A stretch of DNA of 19,877 nucleotides from DASQDN01 sp035630195 (GCA_035630195.1 DASQLD010000709.1:1-19877); one strand, 5' to 3'; positions 1 to 7,819 are shown, counted from the first letter of the stretch. Notes: generated by a model not told the origin, from the letters alone. A program made the numbers and translations.

Positions 1-1193
1 CCCACCAGGAGTATCAGCAGCGGCGCGCAGCTCTGCGGAAGGCCCTGCCGGATTCGCTAATCGTCTTGTTCGGCGCCACCGAGAAAGACCACGGCGACGT
101 ACGGACCGGATTTTTCCAAGAGGCCAATTTTTATTACCTTACGGGTTGGGCCGAGCCAGGAGCGATTCTAGTCATATCGCCGACGACGGACACGCTTCTT
201 ATCCCCAAACGGAATTCCGAGCAGGAACAGTGGACAGGTCCCAAGGTGGCTCCGGGCGACGCAAACGTTACTGCAGCGAGTGGATTTGAGTCCGTTTTGC
301 CTGTTCCCGCATTGCAGACCAACCTCGTGAGATGGGCCGAAAATGTTTCGACTGTTTATACTTTGACCAATTCCCCTGCGGCAGACGTTATCAAGAAACT
401 CTTGCCACTAGCCGAATTGCGGAACGTGATGATGCCTATTGCGCGTCTTCGCGCAAAGAAGTCGCCAGCCGAGCTCGAGCTAATTCAGAAGTCAACCGAT
501 GCGACAGTTGCCGCGCACTTTGCCGCCTGGAAGCGCATTCAGCCCGGTCTTAGTGAATTTCAGGTTGCGGCGACAATGTCCGACACGTATTTCGAACGCG
601 GCTGCGAACGGCACGCGTATTCTCCGATCGTCGGCGCCGGCCCGAATGCGGCTGTGCTTCACTATTTCCAGAATCGGCGCAAGATGGACGCGGGCGAGCT
701 ACTCCTGATGGACGTTGGCGCAGAATGCTCCATGTATGCCACGGACATCACACGTACCGTCCCTGTGAACGGCAAATTTACTGATCGACAAAAAGAGCTG
801 TATGAAGTCGTTCTCGGCGCTCAGAAAGCGGCAATTGCGGCGATCAAGCCCGGAGTAATGCTGGGAAGCCGGTCGAGCAAGGTTGGTCTTCACAAAATCG
901 CGCTTGACTATATCGACAGCCATGGTAAAGATGCCAAAGGCGCATCTCTGGGCAAATACTTTATTCACGGACTCGGACATCACGTCGGATTGGACGTCCA
1001 CGACGCCAACGATCCATCCCTTCCTCTAGAGGCCGGGATGGTCATCACAATCGAGCCAGGGGTCTACATCCCGGAAGAACGTATTGGCATTCGTATCGAG
1101 GATGTTGTTCTGGTAACGGAGAATGGCGCGAAGGTACTCAGTTCTTCTCTGCCGCGGGAAGTGAATGAAATCGAGAAGGCAATGGCCCGGTAG
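1..1193 (+). CDS. Xaa-Pro aminopeptidase, M24B family (5' end outside the window)
   Basis: Metallopeptidase that removes an N-terminal residue preceding proline, acting on short peptides, normally in the cytoplasm. The reading frame is open from base 3, and residues upstream of the TTG at 66 (QQRRAALRKALPDSLIVLFG) belong to the aminopeptidase P N-terminal domain, so the gene begins before the window and 396 residues are visible. The creatinase-like N domain fills roughly the first half. The C-terminal pita-bread domain shows all five expected metal ligands: Asp (codon 711-713, MDVGAE), Asp (744-746, TDITRT), His (978-980, in HGLGHHVG), Glu in TIEPGVYI and Glu in RIEDVVLV. It looks intact and active. 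The downstream histidine kinase starts 29 bases before its stop, suggesting co-transcription. A related M24 creatinase-fold hydrolase cannot be fully excluded, but HGLGHHVGLDVHD is typical of aminopeptidase P. Confidence 0.92.
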   Translation, partial: HQEYQQRRAALRKALPDSLIVLFGATEKDHGDVRTGFFQEANFYYLTGWAEPGAILVISPTTDTLLIPKRNSEQEQWTGPKVAPGDANVTAASGFESVLPVPALQTNLVRWAENVSTVYTLTNSPAADVIKKLLPLAELRNVMMPIARLRAKKSPAELELIQKSTDATVAAHFAAWKRIQPGLSEFQVAATMSDTYFERGCERHAYSPIVGAGPNAAVLHYFQNRRKMDAGELLLMDVGAECSMYATDITRTVPVNGKFTDRQKELYEVVLGAQKAAIAAIKPGVMLGSRSSKVGLHKIALDYIDSHGKDAKGASLGKYFIHGLGHHVGLDVHDANDPSLPLEAGMVITIEPGVYIPEERIGIRIEDVVLVTENGAKVLSSSLPREVNEIEKAMAR

Positions 1194-2997
1194 GGTCACA
1201 GTCGGGTACATCGCCGTCCTCAGCGCCGCATTTCTTGTGGCAATGATCGCCGGTTGGAGTTCGCTCGCTGAGGGCATGGAAGGCAGCGCGTACGACTGGA
1301 TGTTTCGCGTCAACCCGCCGCCCAAGATCGAGCCGAGCTCCGTCATCGTCGCATTCGATGAAAGGACCTTGAATCGAACAGGTGGTATGCGCAATCTCAG
1401 GCGCACGCTGGCCGATGTTCTCACACGTATTCGGCAGGAAAGGCCCGCCGTCGTAGCGATCGACGTGGGCCTTTACGATTCTGCGAATCCTTCGGACCCA
1501 GAGGACGCGGCGTTGGAAAAGGCGCTTGCTGAGATGCCGAATCTTGTTCTCGCGAGTGACATTCTCCCGGGCGAGAACCGCTGGGAAGATCCCGCGCCGC
1601 GCTTTCGCAAGCACGCGAGCGCGGTGGGACACGTTCACGCGGCGCCCGATCCGGTAAGCCGCAAGCTGCCGCTCGAACTGGTAGTGGGACGCGACCGGCG
1701 CTGGGCAATGGCGCTTGAAGCACATCGTCTCTACGTGGGAGCGCGAGCCATCGAAGAATCTCCGGAAGGCCTGTCCACTGGCAAAGCTGTTATTCCTGCG
1801 CGTCGTGAATCCAGTCGTGCGCTCTACATTCGCTATGGCGAGGGTATTCCGGTCGTCCCGGCTTTCAGCACTCAATTTTCTGAGGTCGCGGGCAAAACGG
1901 TGTTCATCGGTATCACCGCACAGTCAGCAGCACGCGATCGGCTGATGACACCGTTCGGAACAATGATGACCGGCGTAGAGATCCATGCGCAAACCTACGA
2001 AACGATAACGCGCGGAAAGTTTTTGACGCCTGCTTCGCTTACCGCTGTCGCGCTCGTCTGCCTTTTTCTTACGATCGCTGCAGGGGCAATATTCGCGACG
2101 CTGAGTGGTTGGCCGGCCTACGGACTGGCGGCTTTTCCAATCGTGGCTGCGCACTTAACTCCTCACCTTGCGTTCGCAAACGGCATAATCTTTCCGTATC
2201 TTGCACCTGTATTTGCCGCTTGGCTGTCTGTTTTTCTCGCGGCATCCTGGCAATACTTTATCGTTCGGCGGCAGTTGCGGAAGTCGGAATCCGACAGGGC
2301 CAGGTATCAGCAGGCGATTCACTTTGTCACACATGAAATGCGCTCTCCCTTGACGGCGATTCAGGGTTCCAGTGAATTGATGGGCCGTTACAACCTGAAT
2401 GACGCCAAGCGCAAGCAGATGGCCGAGATGATCAATGCCGAATCGAAACGTCTGGCTCGCATGATTCAGACATTTCTCGACATCGAGCGTCTTACCGATG
2501 GACAGATGGAGATTCGAAGCGAGATGTTCGAAGCCAGCGATGTGATTGGGCCGTGTCTCGACCGGGCGCGTCCACTCGCGGACCGCAAACAGATTGAGCT
2601 GCGCCTCGAGGAGATTGAGCAGTCAACCCTGCGCGGGGATCGCGAGTTAATGGAATATGCCGTGTACAACCTCCTTACGAACGCAGTGAAATACTCACCT
2701 GCCGAGACGATCGTGAGCGTATCGGCACACCGCGACAACAGTTCTATTCGCCTGTCCGTGCGCGATCAGGGTATCGGCATGGACGATAAGGAACTTCGTA
2801 GCATTTTTCAGAAGTTCTATCGGACGAAGAAAGCGGAAGCATCCGGCGAGGTCGGGACAGGTATCGGTCTTTCCATCGTGGATCAAATCGTCACGCATCA
2901 CGGCGGCCGCATGGAAGTGACCAGCACGCCTGGCAAAGGTTCCTGTTTTACGATGGTATTGCCTACCGCCCCTGCATCCAAGCTGGTATCTTACTGA
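1165..2997 (+). CDS. CHASE2-domain membrane sensor histidine kinase
   Basis: Predicted inner-membrane sensor kinase of 610 residues. An N-terminal membrane segment (about residues 12-32) is followed by an extracytoplasmic CHASE2-type sensor region (about 35-290; note the early YDWMFR and the late TVFIG and TGVEIHAQ motifs). Three closely spaced hydrophobic segments (about 292-365) form the usual CHASE2 membrane module. The transmitter follows: H-box FVTHEMRSPLTAI with phospho-acceptor His390, N-box NLLTNAVKYSP with Asn506, G1 box VRDQGIGMDD, F-box FQKFYRTK and G2 box GTGIGLSIV. All catalytic boxes are intact. The ligand of CHASE2 domains is generally unknown and nothing here reveals it. The ATG at 1165 lies inside the end of the aminopeptidase gene, and the partner regulator starts 9 bases after the stop, so the two form a two-component pair. 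The domain order gives high confidence in the call. Confidence 0.93.
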   Translation: MKSRRQWPGRVTVGYIAVLSAAFLVAMIAGWSSLAEGMEGSAYDWMFRVNPPPKIEPSSVIVAFDERTLNRTGGMRNLRRTLADVLTRIRQERPAVVAIDVGLYDSANPSDPEDAALEKALAEMPNLVLASDILPGENRWEDPAPRFRKHASAVGHVHAAPDPVSRKLPLELVVGRDRRWAMALEAHRLYVGARAIEESPEGLSTGKAVIPARRESSRALYIRYGEGIPVVPAFSTQFSEVAGKTVFIGITAQSAARDRLMTPFGTMMTGVEIHAQTYETITRGKFLTPASLTAVALVCLFLTIAAGAIFATLSGWPAYGLAAFPIVAAHLTPHLAFANGIIFPYLAPVFAAWLSVFLAASWQYFIVRRQLRKSESDRARYQQAIHFVTHEMRSPLTAIQGSSELMGRYNLNDAKRKQMAEMINAESKRLARMIQTFLDIERLTDGQMEIRSEMFEASDVIGPCLDRARPLADRKQIELRLEEIEQSTLRGDRELMEYAVYNLLTNAVKYSPAETIVSVSAHRDNSSIRLSVRDQGIGMDDKELRSIFQKFYRTKKAEASGEVGTGIGLSIVDQIVTHHGGRMEVTSTPGKGSCFTMVLPTAPASKLVSY

Positions 2998-3006
2998 GGT
3001 ATTCGA

Positions 3007-4326
3007 TTGTCACGTCTGCTGGTTGTTGAAGATGACGGCTCTGTCCGGAACACTGTAGTTACGTTCCTCGAGCTTGAAGGTTACGAAGTTGATGCAGTGG
3101 CGTCGACACGCGAAGCTCTGCAGCGTCTGCAACAGAACTCATACCCAATTGTCCTGTCGGATATCTACCTCGATGAACGTACGGGACTCGATGTCTTGCA
3201 GGCGGCCAAAAATGCGAATCCGGACTGCGCTGTGATTCTTATGACTGGCCGCGGCACCATGGAGACGGTGATGCGCGCCACGCAAGGCGGAGCATTCGAT
3301 TATATTGCCAAACCTTTCGAACTCGACCGACTGCTCGAAACTCTGAAGCGAGCAGAGGGAGCCGGCGAAGAAGGCGATGAAGACGGCGAGGTGGAATACG
3401 AGGAACTCCCACCCACAGAGATGATCGCCAGTTCGGGTCCGATGGTGGACATCTATAAAATGATCTCCCTCGTCGCCCCCAAAGACACAACGGTTTTGGT
3501 GGAAGGCGAGACCGGAACCGGCAAAGAACTTCTCGCGAGGATGATCCATCGCTACAGCAAACGGGCCGACCAGCCGTTTGTCGCTGTTGACTGCGGGGCC
3601 ATCGCGCCAACACTCATCGAGAGCGAGTTGTTCGGAGCGGTGCGCGGCGCCTATACGGGTTCCGAACGGGATCGCATTGGTGTGTTCGAAGCGGCCAACC
3701 ATGGCACAATACTCCTCGACGAAATTGGCGAGGTGGATCAGAGTTTCCAGTTGAAGCTGCTGCGTTTTCTCCAGGAGCGAGAGATCCGGCCTGTAGGCGC
3801 TCCTCGGTCCAAACAAATCGACGTCCGCGTTCTTGCCGCTACGAATCGGGACCTTCACAAACTTGTACAGGAAGGGAAGTTTCGCGAGGATCTCTGGTAT
3901 CGTTTGGCAGTCATCCGGATCAAGATGCCTCCTCTTCGGGAGCGACATGGCGACGTACCTCTACTGGCACAGCATTTCGTGGAGCGATCGAATAATCGCT
4001 TTGGAACGTCAGCCAAATTAACGGAATCCGGTGTCAAAACACTTAATGAATACACATGGCCGGGCAACGTTCGCCAAATGCAGCATTTAATTGAGCGTCT
4101 TTGTATTGTCGCGTCGAATGGTCGGATTGATGAGTTTGCGGTGCGGGAGTCGATTTTCTCCATGCAGCCCGATGAGGCGTCGACCGAATCCCTCGCCGAC
4201 ACTGAAGCGGACCAGATTCGTAAAGTGCTGTCAGCCGCGGGAGGAAACAAGTCTAGAGCAGCGAAGATCCTTGGAATTGAGCGTAAAACGCTATATCGCA
4301 AGCTCGAACGCATGGGATTGCATTAA
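3007..4326 (+). CDS. NtrC-family sigma-54-dependent response regulator
   Basis: Response regulator of 439 residues expected to activate sigma-54 promoters once phosphorylated by the adjacent kinase. The receiver domain (1-120) has the acidic pair Glu8/Asp9/Asp10, phospho-acceptor Asp52 (SDIYLD), the Thr of LMTGRG and the Lys of YIAKPF. The AAA+ domain (about 140-365) has Walker A GETGTGKE, Walker B ILLDEIGE and an arginine-finger region WYRLAVIRIKMPPLRER. The C-terminal Fis-type helix-turn-helix ends the protein (NKSRAAKILGIERKTLYRKL). The sigma-54 contact loop reads GAYTGS where the family consensus is GAFTGA. The start is a TTG, chosen because the receiver fold begins immediately at LLVVEDD, no upstream in-frame alternative fits, and GAGGT lies about 6 bases before it, overlapping the end of the kinase gene. 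The linker between receiver and AAA+ is strongly acidic. Confidence 0.94.
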   Translation: MSRLLVVEDDGSVRNTVVTFLELEGYEVDAVASTREALQRLQQNSYPIVLSDIYLDERTGLDVLQAAKNANPDCAVILMTGRGTMETVMRATQGGAFDYIAKPFELDRLLETLKRAEGAGEEGDEDGEVEYEELPPTEMIASSGPMVDIYKMISLVAPKDTTVLVEGETGTGKELLARMIHRYSKRADQPFVAVDCGAIAPTLIESELFGAVRGAYTGSERDRIGVFEAANHGTILLDEIGEVDQSFQLKLLRFLQEREIRPVGAPRSKQIDVRVLAATNRDLHKLVQEGKFREDLWYRLAVIRIKMPPLRERHGDVPLLAQHFVERSNNRFGTSAKLTESGVKTLNEYTWPGNVRQMQHLIERLCIVASNGRIDEFAVRESIFSMQPDEASTESLADTEADQIRKVLSAAGGNKSRAAKILGIERKTLYRKLERMGLH

Positions 4327-4387
4327 ACGTGACACTGTTTCAGCAATCGATAGATACTGCGGACCAGTGGTTCAATCTAAAAAACCC

Positions 4388-4416
4388 TTGCTTTTTGCTT
4401 AGAGTGGGTGCAAAAT
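4388..4416 (+). promoter_or_regulatory. Candidate sigma-70-like promoter for the 48-residue membrane peptide
   Basis: TTGCTT (4388-4393) and CAAAAT (4411-4416) are separated by 17 bases, with the coding start 33 bases beyond the -10. The match to consensus is partial: 3 of 6 at -35 and 4 of 6 at -10. It is the best pair I can find in the 123 bases between the response regulator and the small ORF. The small gene could also be read through from the upstream operon. Confidence 0.3.
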
Positions 4417-4449
4417 CGGGGCGAACGCATGGTAAGGAGGTACTAGTCC

Positions 4450-4596
4450 ATGTTTGATAGCCTCGAAGACCAAATGAAGGCTGATCTCGATAAGGAAAGC
4501 ACCAAATCGGAACGGATGCTCCGTTATGCGGCCGTCGCAGTAGCTTCCGTGCTGATCTTCGGTGGATTGTTCCTAGGGGTCCGTTTTCTAGACTAA
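4450..4596 (+). CDS. Small single-pass membrane protein, 48 residues, function unknown
   Basis: I do not recognise a family, but the ORF is well supported. A near-perfect Shine-Dalgarno, TAAGGAGGT (4433-4441), sits 8 bases before the ATG. The first 26 residues (MFDSLEDQMKADLDKE then STKSER) are charged and hydrophilic. Residues 27-45 are hydrophobic (YAAVAVASVLIFGGLFLGV), ending in RFLD, which fits one membrane helix with the charged N-terminus probably cytoplasmic. It lies alone between the two-component operon and a convergent hairpin at 4604-4630. Nothing in the sequence ties it functionally to the kinase/regulator pair beyond adjacency. No Cys, His cluster or signal-peptidase site is present, so it is not an obvious toxin lysis peptide or lipoprotein. 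It could be a membrane-complex accessory subunit. Confidence 0.75.
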   Translation: MFDSLEDQMKADLDKESTKSERMLRYAAVAVASVLIFGGLFLGVRFLD

Positions 4597-4603
4597 ATCT
4601 AAC

Positions 4604-4630
4604 AGGGGCAACGCTTTAAGCGATGCCCCT
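4604..4630. terminator. Hairpin between convergent genes, possible bidirectional terminator
   Basis: A near-perfect inverted repeat (AGGGGCA at 4604-4610, TGCCCCT at 4624-4630) continues inward after one A/A mismatch through CGCT/AGCG, giving an 11-pair stem around a 3-base loop. It lies between the stop of the 48-residue membrane peptide and the stop of the convergent exported protein. Neither side carries a T-tract, so if it terminates it does so without the classic U-run, or it is a 3'-end stabiliser. Confidence 0.5.
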
Positions 4631-4651
4631 CAAGGGGTGGGGCGACAGGCG

Positions 4652-5023
4652 TTAACTGGTTGCGCGCTTGGCGCTAAACTCTCGCACCCGGTCGCCTTGA
4701 CCGGTCTTGAAGTTGATCTGGTCGCCCACGACCTTACCTTTATATTCAACCTTTCTTGTGTTGCCGTTGAACTCCATCGTCACTGAGAAGGATACGTCGT
4801 CTCCAGCAACCTTACCCTCTTCGATTTTCATTTCCTGCCCACCCATGCCGGTGACGGTGCCTGTGAGAGCTTCACCATCAGCCTTCAAGTTGAAGACCTG
4901 AGTTCGTTTTTCTCCATTTCTGTTTGTGACTTCTGCCGCCCATTTGCCGGTTAGATCAGCCGCGAATAAAGACGTAGCCGTCAGCGCGAGCGTGGCGATA
5001 ACACCATATACCAATTTGTTCAT
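4652..5023 (-). CDS. Small exported beta-rich protein, function unknown
   Basis: Protein of 123 residues. Start chosen at MNKLVYGV because GGAG lies about 5 bases upstream (5029-5032) and a signal peptide follows directly; the longer in-frame extension lacks both. Residues 1-21 form a Sec signal peptide with a likely cleavage after LFA, leaving ADLTGKWAAEV. The mature part alternates short strands and Gly/Asp turns (DLTGKW, LTGTVTG, KVAGDDVSF, KVVGDQINF), suggesting a small beta-barrel or lipocalin-like fold. Proteins with this DLTGKW opening are frequent in Acidobacteria, as I recall, but have no assigned role. There is no lipobox Cys, so it should be periplasmic or secreted. Gene is monocistronic, facing away from the acidic protein/recJ pair. 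Confidence 0.8.
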   Translation of the reverse strand: MNKLVYGVIATLALTATSLFAADLTGKWAAEVTNRNGEKRTQVFNLKADGEALTGTVTGMGGQEMKIEEGKVAGDDVSFSVTMEFNGNTRKVEYKGKVVGDQINFKTGQGDRVREFSAKRATS

Positions 5024-5245
5024 GATTTCTCCATTCCGCGACCCGCGCGGGCCGCTTCGACCTGTGACCATTCGAGTGGTGAGATCAAAAGAAAGATGGT
5101 TCGAGGCTTACAGAGGTTACTGTACGCCGCTCGAAAGCATCTGCTTAAGTTGTCGGCAGGGACATATTGAGAACAGGCTGAACTGTTTTGGCATACACTA
5201 CTAGCGCATGGACGCCAATGCCATGCGATGCTAGAGGTGTCTTAC

Positions 5246-5740
5246 ATGCAGCAAAACAATCTGGATACGTTGAAATCCGAAATCGATGTGTATTTAAGTA
5301 CAAACGGGTTCGTCGTTTTTCGTGGTCATGCGCGCGGGATTATCGAACGTCCGGAAGTAGATTGGGATACGACACAACACCCTGACTTTCGAGACTTTTT
5401 GTCGGTCCCGCAACAATTAGGAATCCGTCTTATCATTTTTCACAGCCGCGAATTCAAAGCGAGCGTAATAGACCGGACGCTCGAAGAGTTGCAGGATTCC
5501 ACCTTTGAATTCGAAGACCAGCGCGAGCTAGAACGCCGTTTGCGCGAACTGCGTGTCTATGAAGGATTCACCTGCGCGCTCGAGCTATCGTTCGACTATG
5601 AGGGCATGACGTATTTCTATGAGCTGCGTACGGATTGGTATAGCGAATTGAACAACATGCTGGATGAGCTCGACATGCTGCCCGATGATGAGGAAGACGA
5701 AGACGAGAATCCGTTGAGCGGATATTACTCGAAGAATTAA
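5246..5740 (+). CDS. Acidic protein of unknown function, coupled to recJ
   Basis: Protein of 164 residues that I cannot assign to a family. The ATG at 5246 is preferred over the one at 5228 because AGAGGTG (5233-5239) lies about 6 bases upstream of it, and nothing similar precedes 5228. The N-terminal half reads as an alpha/beta domain (YLSTNGFVVFRGHARG, then LGIRLIIFHSREF), the middle as charged helix (QRELERRLRELR), and the end is strongly acidic (MLPDDEEDEDENP). There is no signal peptide or membrane segment, so it is probably cytoplasmic. Its stop overlaps the recJ start (TAATG at 5738-5742), which predicts translational coupling and roughly matched expression. Neighbour logic suggests a link to RecJ or single-stranded DNA processing, but no motif in the protein itself supports that. 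Confidence 0.8.
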   Translation: MQQNNLDTLKSEIDVYLSTNGFVVFRGHARGIIERPEVDWDTTQHPDFRDFLSVPQQLGIRLIIFHSREFKASVIDRTLEELQDSTFEFEDQRELERRLRELRVYEGFTCALELSFDYEGMTYFYELRTDWYSELNNMLDELDMLPDDEEDEDENPLSGYYSKN

Positions 5741-7488
5741 TGTCCGGCGCCGCTCCTGTTTCCGCGAGTTTGCCTACACGCTGGCTGCTACCGACCGACG
5801 ATAAGGGCATTACCGAATTGGCCGCGGATCTCCAGATTCATGCGCCCGCGGCGCGCGTACTTTGGACGCGCGGGTATCGCACACCAGGCGATGTCCAGCG
5901 ATTTCTTCGTCCCACCCTCGATGACATGCATGATCCTTTTCTGCTCAAGGACATGCATCAGGCGGTTGCGCGACTCCGGCAGGCTCTCGATCGTAAAGAG
6001 AAAATCTTACTGTACGGCGACTACGACGTTGACGGCGCAACCTCGATCGTTGTTTTAAAGAAGGCGCTGGATCTGGCGGGAGCGATCTGCGAATTTTTCA
6101 TTCCTCACCGGATGCGGGACGGATACGGCATGCGTCCCGAAGTCATCGACCGAGCCGCTTCCGACGGCGTTGCGCTTGTCGTAAGTGTCGACACGGGAAT
6201 CCGAGCCAACGCGGTCGTCGAGCACGCCCGCAACCTGGGCATTGATGTCATCGTTACGGATCATCACCTGCCGGACACGGAGATTCCGCCTGCCGTCGCT
6301 GTGATCAATCCGAATCGCCGCGATTGCGAGTATCCGGAGAAGAATCTCTGCGGCGCAGGTGTCACGTTCAAACTCGTCCAAGCACTATTTCGCGATCTCG
6401 ACTGGCCGGCCGAGCGTGTGCGGAAGCTTTCCGAATCGTTCCTTAAAATGATCGCAGTCGCGACCGTCGCAGACGTCGTGCCGTTGCTCGGTGAGAACCG
6501 CATCATCGTGAAGCGTGGCCTGGAAGGTTTTCAGGACGTCCGCAATCCAGGGCTGCGAGCGCTTCTTCGTGTCGCAGGTTTCAATCCCGGTGAACGTCCC
6601 ACTGCGGGACAGGTGGCTTTTCGGCTGGCTCCGCGAATTAATGCTGCGGGACGTATGGCGAACGCGAACGATGTGGTCGAGATGTTCTTGACGTCCGACG
6701 AGCAGCGCGCTCTTCAACTTGCCACGTCGCTCCACGATCTCAATAAAGAGCGGCAGGAGACGGAGGCCGAAATCGTCAAGAGGATCCTTGAAATCTGTGA
6801 ACAGGAGCCGGTGACGAGTTCAGATTTTGCTTTAGTGTTTTCCGGCTCCGGATGGCACCGCGGGGTCATCGGTATTGTGGCAAGCCGTGTTGTCGAGCGC
6901 TACCATCGACCAGTCTTTGTGCTGAGCGAGGACGAAGAGACCGGGTTCGCGCAAGGCTCCGGGCGCAGCATTCCCGTGTTTCATTTGCTGGAGGCGCTCG
7001 AAACTATGCCTGACCTCTTCACGAAGTTCGGCGGACACCGCCAGGCTGCCGGCATTACCTCTCCGGTGGAACGGGTGGCCGAGTTCCGACGCCGCCTGAA
7101 TGCCCACGCCTCCAAAGTACTGACGCTCGAGGATTTGCGTCCCACAATCGAAGTCGATGCGGTGCTGAATCTACCGGAATTGACAGATCGTGCAATCTCG
7201 GAAGTGTTCGCTCTTGGGCCGTTCGGATGTGGTAACTGTTCTCCGGTGTTTGCGGTCCGAGGAGCGGAACTGGCCGGGCCGGCTTCGATATTCAAAGAGA
7301 AAATGCTCCGCCTTCCAATCCGTCAAAACGGCCGTACAGTGATGACGACTTCCTGGAATCTGACGAATCGCGCAGCGGAGTTTCAAACCGGAGTTCGGTA
7401 CGACTTTGCAGTCTGCCTGGAAGAAGAGAATCGAGGGTTTGGGAACTGGCGCTTGACCGTCAAGGAAGCAACTCCGGTGAAGGGGTAG
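5740..7488 (+). CDS. recJ: Single-stranded-DNA-specific 5'-3' exonuclease RecJ
   Basis: RecJ degrades single-stranded DNA 5' to 3' in recombinational and mismatch repair. The 582 residues match the usual length (about 575). The DHH phosphoesterase core has motif I LYGDYDVDGATS (Asp94 region), VSVDTGIR, and motif III VTDHH (Asp174-His176). NPNRRDCEYPEKNLCGAG and RINAAGRMANA are characteristic RecJ stretches. The DHHA1 part has GWHRGVIGIVASR and ends with the FGGHRQAAG motif (about 430-437). A C-terminal OB-fold region follows. All catalytic Asp/His residues that I can place are present. ATG overlaps the stop of the upstream acidic gene by one base and has no separate ribosome binding site of note, so translation is likely coupled. 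Confidence 0.96.
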   Translation: MSGAAPVSASLPTRWLLPTDDKGITELAADLQIHAPAARVLWTRGYRTPGDVQRFLRPTLDDMHDPFLLKDMHQAVARLRQALDRKEKILLYGDYDVDGATSIVVLKKALDLAGAICEFFIPHRMRDGYGMRPEVIDRAASDGVALVVSVDTGIRANAVVEHARNLGIDVIVTDHHLPDTEIPPAVAVINPNRRDCEYPEKNLCGAGVTFKLVQALFRDLDWPAERVRKLSESFLKMIAVATVADVVPLLGENRIIVKRGLEGFQDVRNPGLRALLRVAGFNPGERPTAGQVAFRLAPRINAAGRMANANDVVEMFLTSDEQRALQLATSLHDLNKERQETEAEIVKRILEICEQEPVTSSDFALVFSGSGWHRGVIGIVASRVVERYHRPVFVLSEDEETGFAQGSGRSIPVFHLLEALETMPDLFTKFGGHRQAAGITSPVERVAEFRRRLNAHASKVLTLEDLRPTIEVDAVLNLPELTDRAISEVFALGPFGCGNCSPVFAVRGAELAGPASIFKEKMLRLPIRQNGRTVMTTSWNLTNRAAEFQTGVRYDFAVCLEEENRGFGNWRLTVKEATPVKG

Positions 7489-7576
7489 AAGGGTCCGAAG
7501 CACACGGATTGTACCCCACTTGGAGTCGGCAGCGTCACAATCTCAAGGGCGGCTCAACCTTACACCCGTAACACTC

Positions 7577-7617
7577 GACGGGCAGTTCGGTGCTCCATCT
7601 AAATCATTCTGCCCGTC
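7577..7617. repeat. Perfect 9-base inverted repeat after recJ
   Basis: GACGGGCAG (7577-7585) and CTGCCCGTC (7609-7617) are exact reverse complements around a 23-base spacer. It lies 89 bases after the recJ stop. No T-run follows, so it is not a typical intrinsic terminator; it could be a 3' stabilising fold, part of a small RNA or a protein-binding site. Confidence 0.5.
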
Positions 7618-7766
7618 TGCCGATCAGAGCCGCCTGCTTTCCTAAGCTCCTTCATATAACCTGTACCTAAAATCGTGGGTCTAGCGGAAAGTGACGCTCG
7701 GATGTAGCGAGAGCGTTTAAACGGGGGATCAGCTGACAACTCCCGTAAAATCAACAAGCCAAGCAC

Positions 7767-7783
7767 TTGGCCGGCATTCTGCT
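7767..7783 (+). promoter_or_regulatory. Candidate sigma-54 (-24/-12) promoter upstream of the OmpA-like gene
   Basis: TTGGCCGGCATTCTGCT keeps the GG and GC doublets at the required 10-base spacing, plus TTGGC at -24 and TGCT at -12; the inner consensus bases diverge. Transcription would start near 7794, immediately before the hairpin at 7796-7819, leaving a leader of about 117 bases before the ATG at 7911. A 14-base palindrome overlaps the -24 half. Chance matches to this loose motif are common. Confidence 0.25.
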
Positions 7784-7795
7784 CGCGGTGCGACA

Positions 7796-7819
7796 TTTTT
7801 CCCGTTGGTCGGGTAAAAA
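7796..7819. repeat. A/T-armed hairpin in the leader of the OmpA-like gene
   Basis: TTTTTCCCG (7796-7804) pairs with CGGGTAAAAA (7810-7819), with one bulged T at 7814 and a 5-base loop. Both orientations have T and A arms, so it could act as a weak terminator on either strand or as a 5' stem-loop protecting the transcript. Confidence 0.4.

Noticed and set aside
1138..1875. 245-residue minus-strand ORF opposite the histidine kinase
   Set aside because: It covers the CHASE2 region of a well-supported gene, has no recognisable domain or ribosome binding site, and has an Arg/His-rich composition typical of an antisense frame.
3139..3948. 269-residue minus-strand ORF opposite the response regulator
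   Set aside because: It is entirely antisense to the receiver and AAA+ domains, whose motifs are intact; composition is shadow-like.
5228..5245. Upstream ATG at 5228 as start of the acidic protein
   Set aside because: No ribosome binding site precedes it, while AGAGGTG is well placed for the ATG at 5246.
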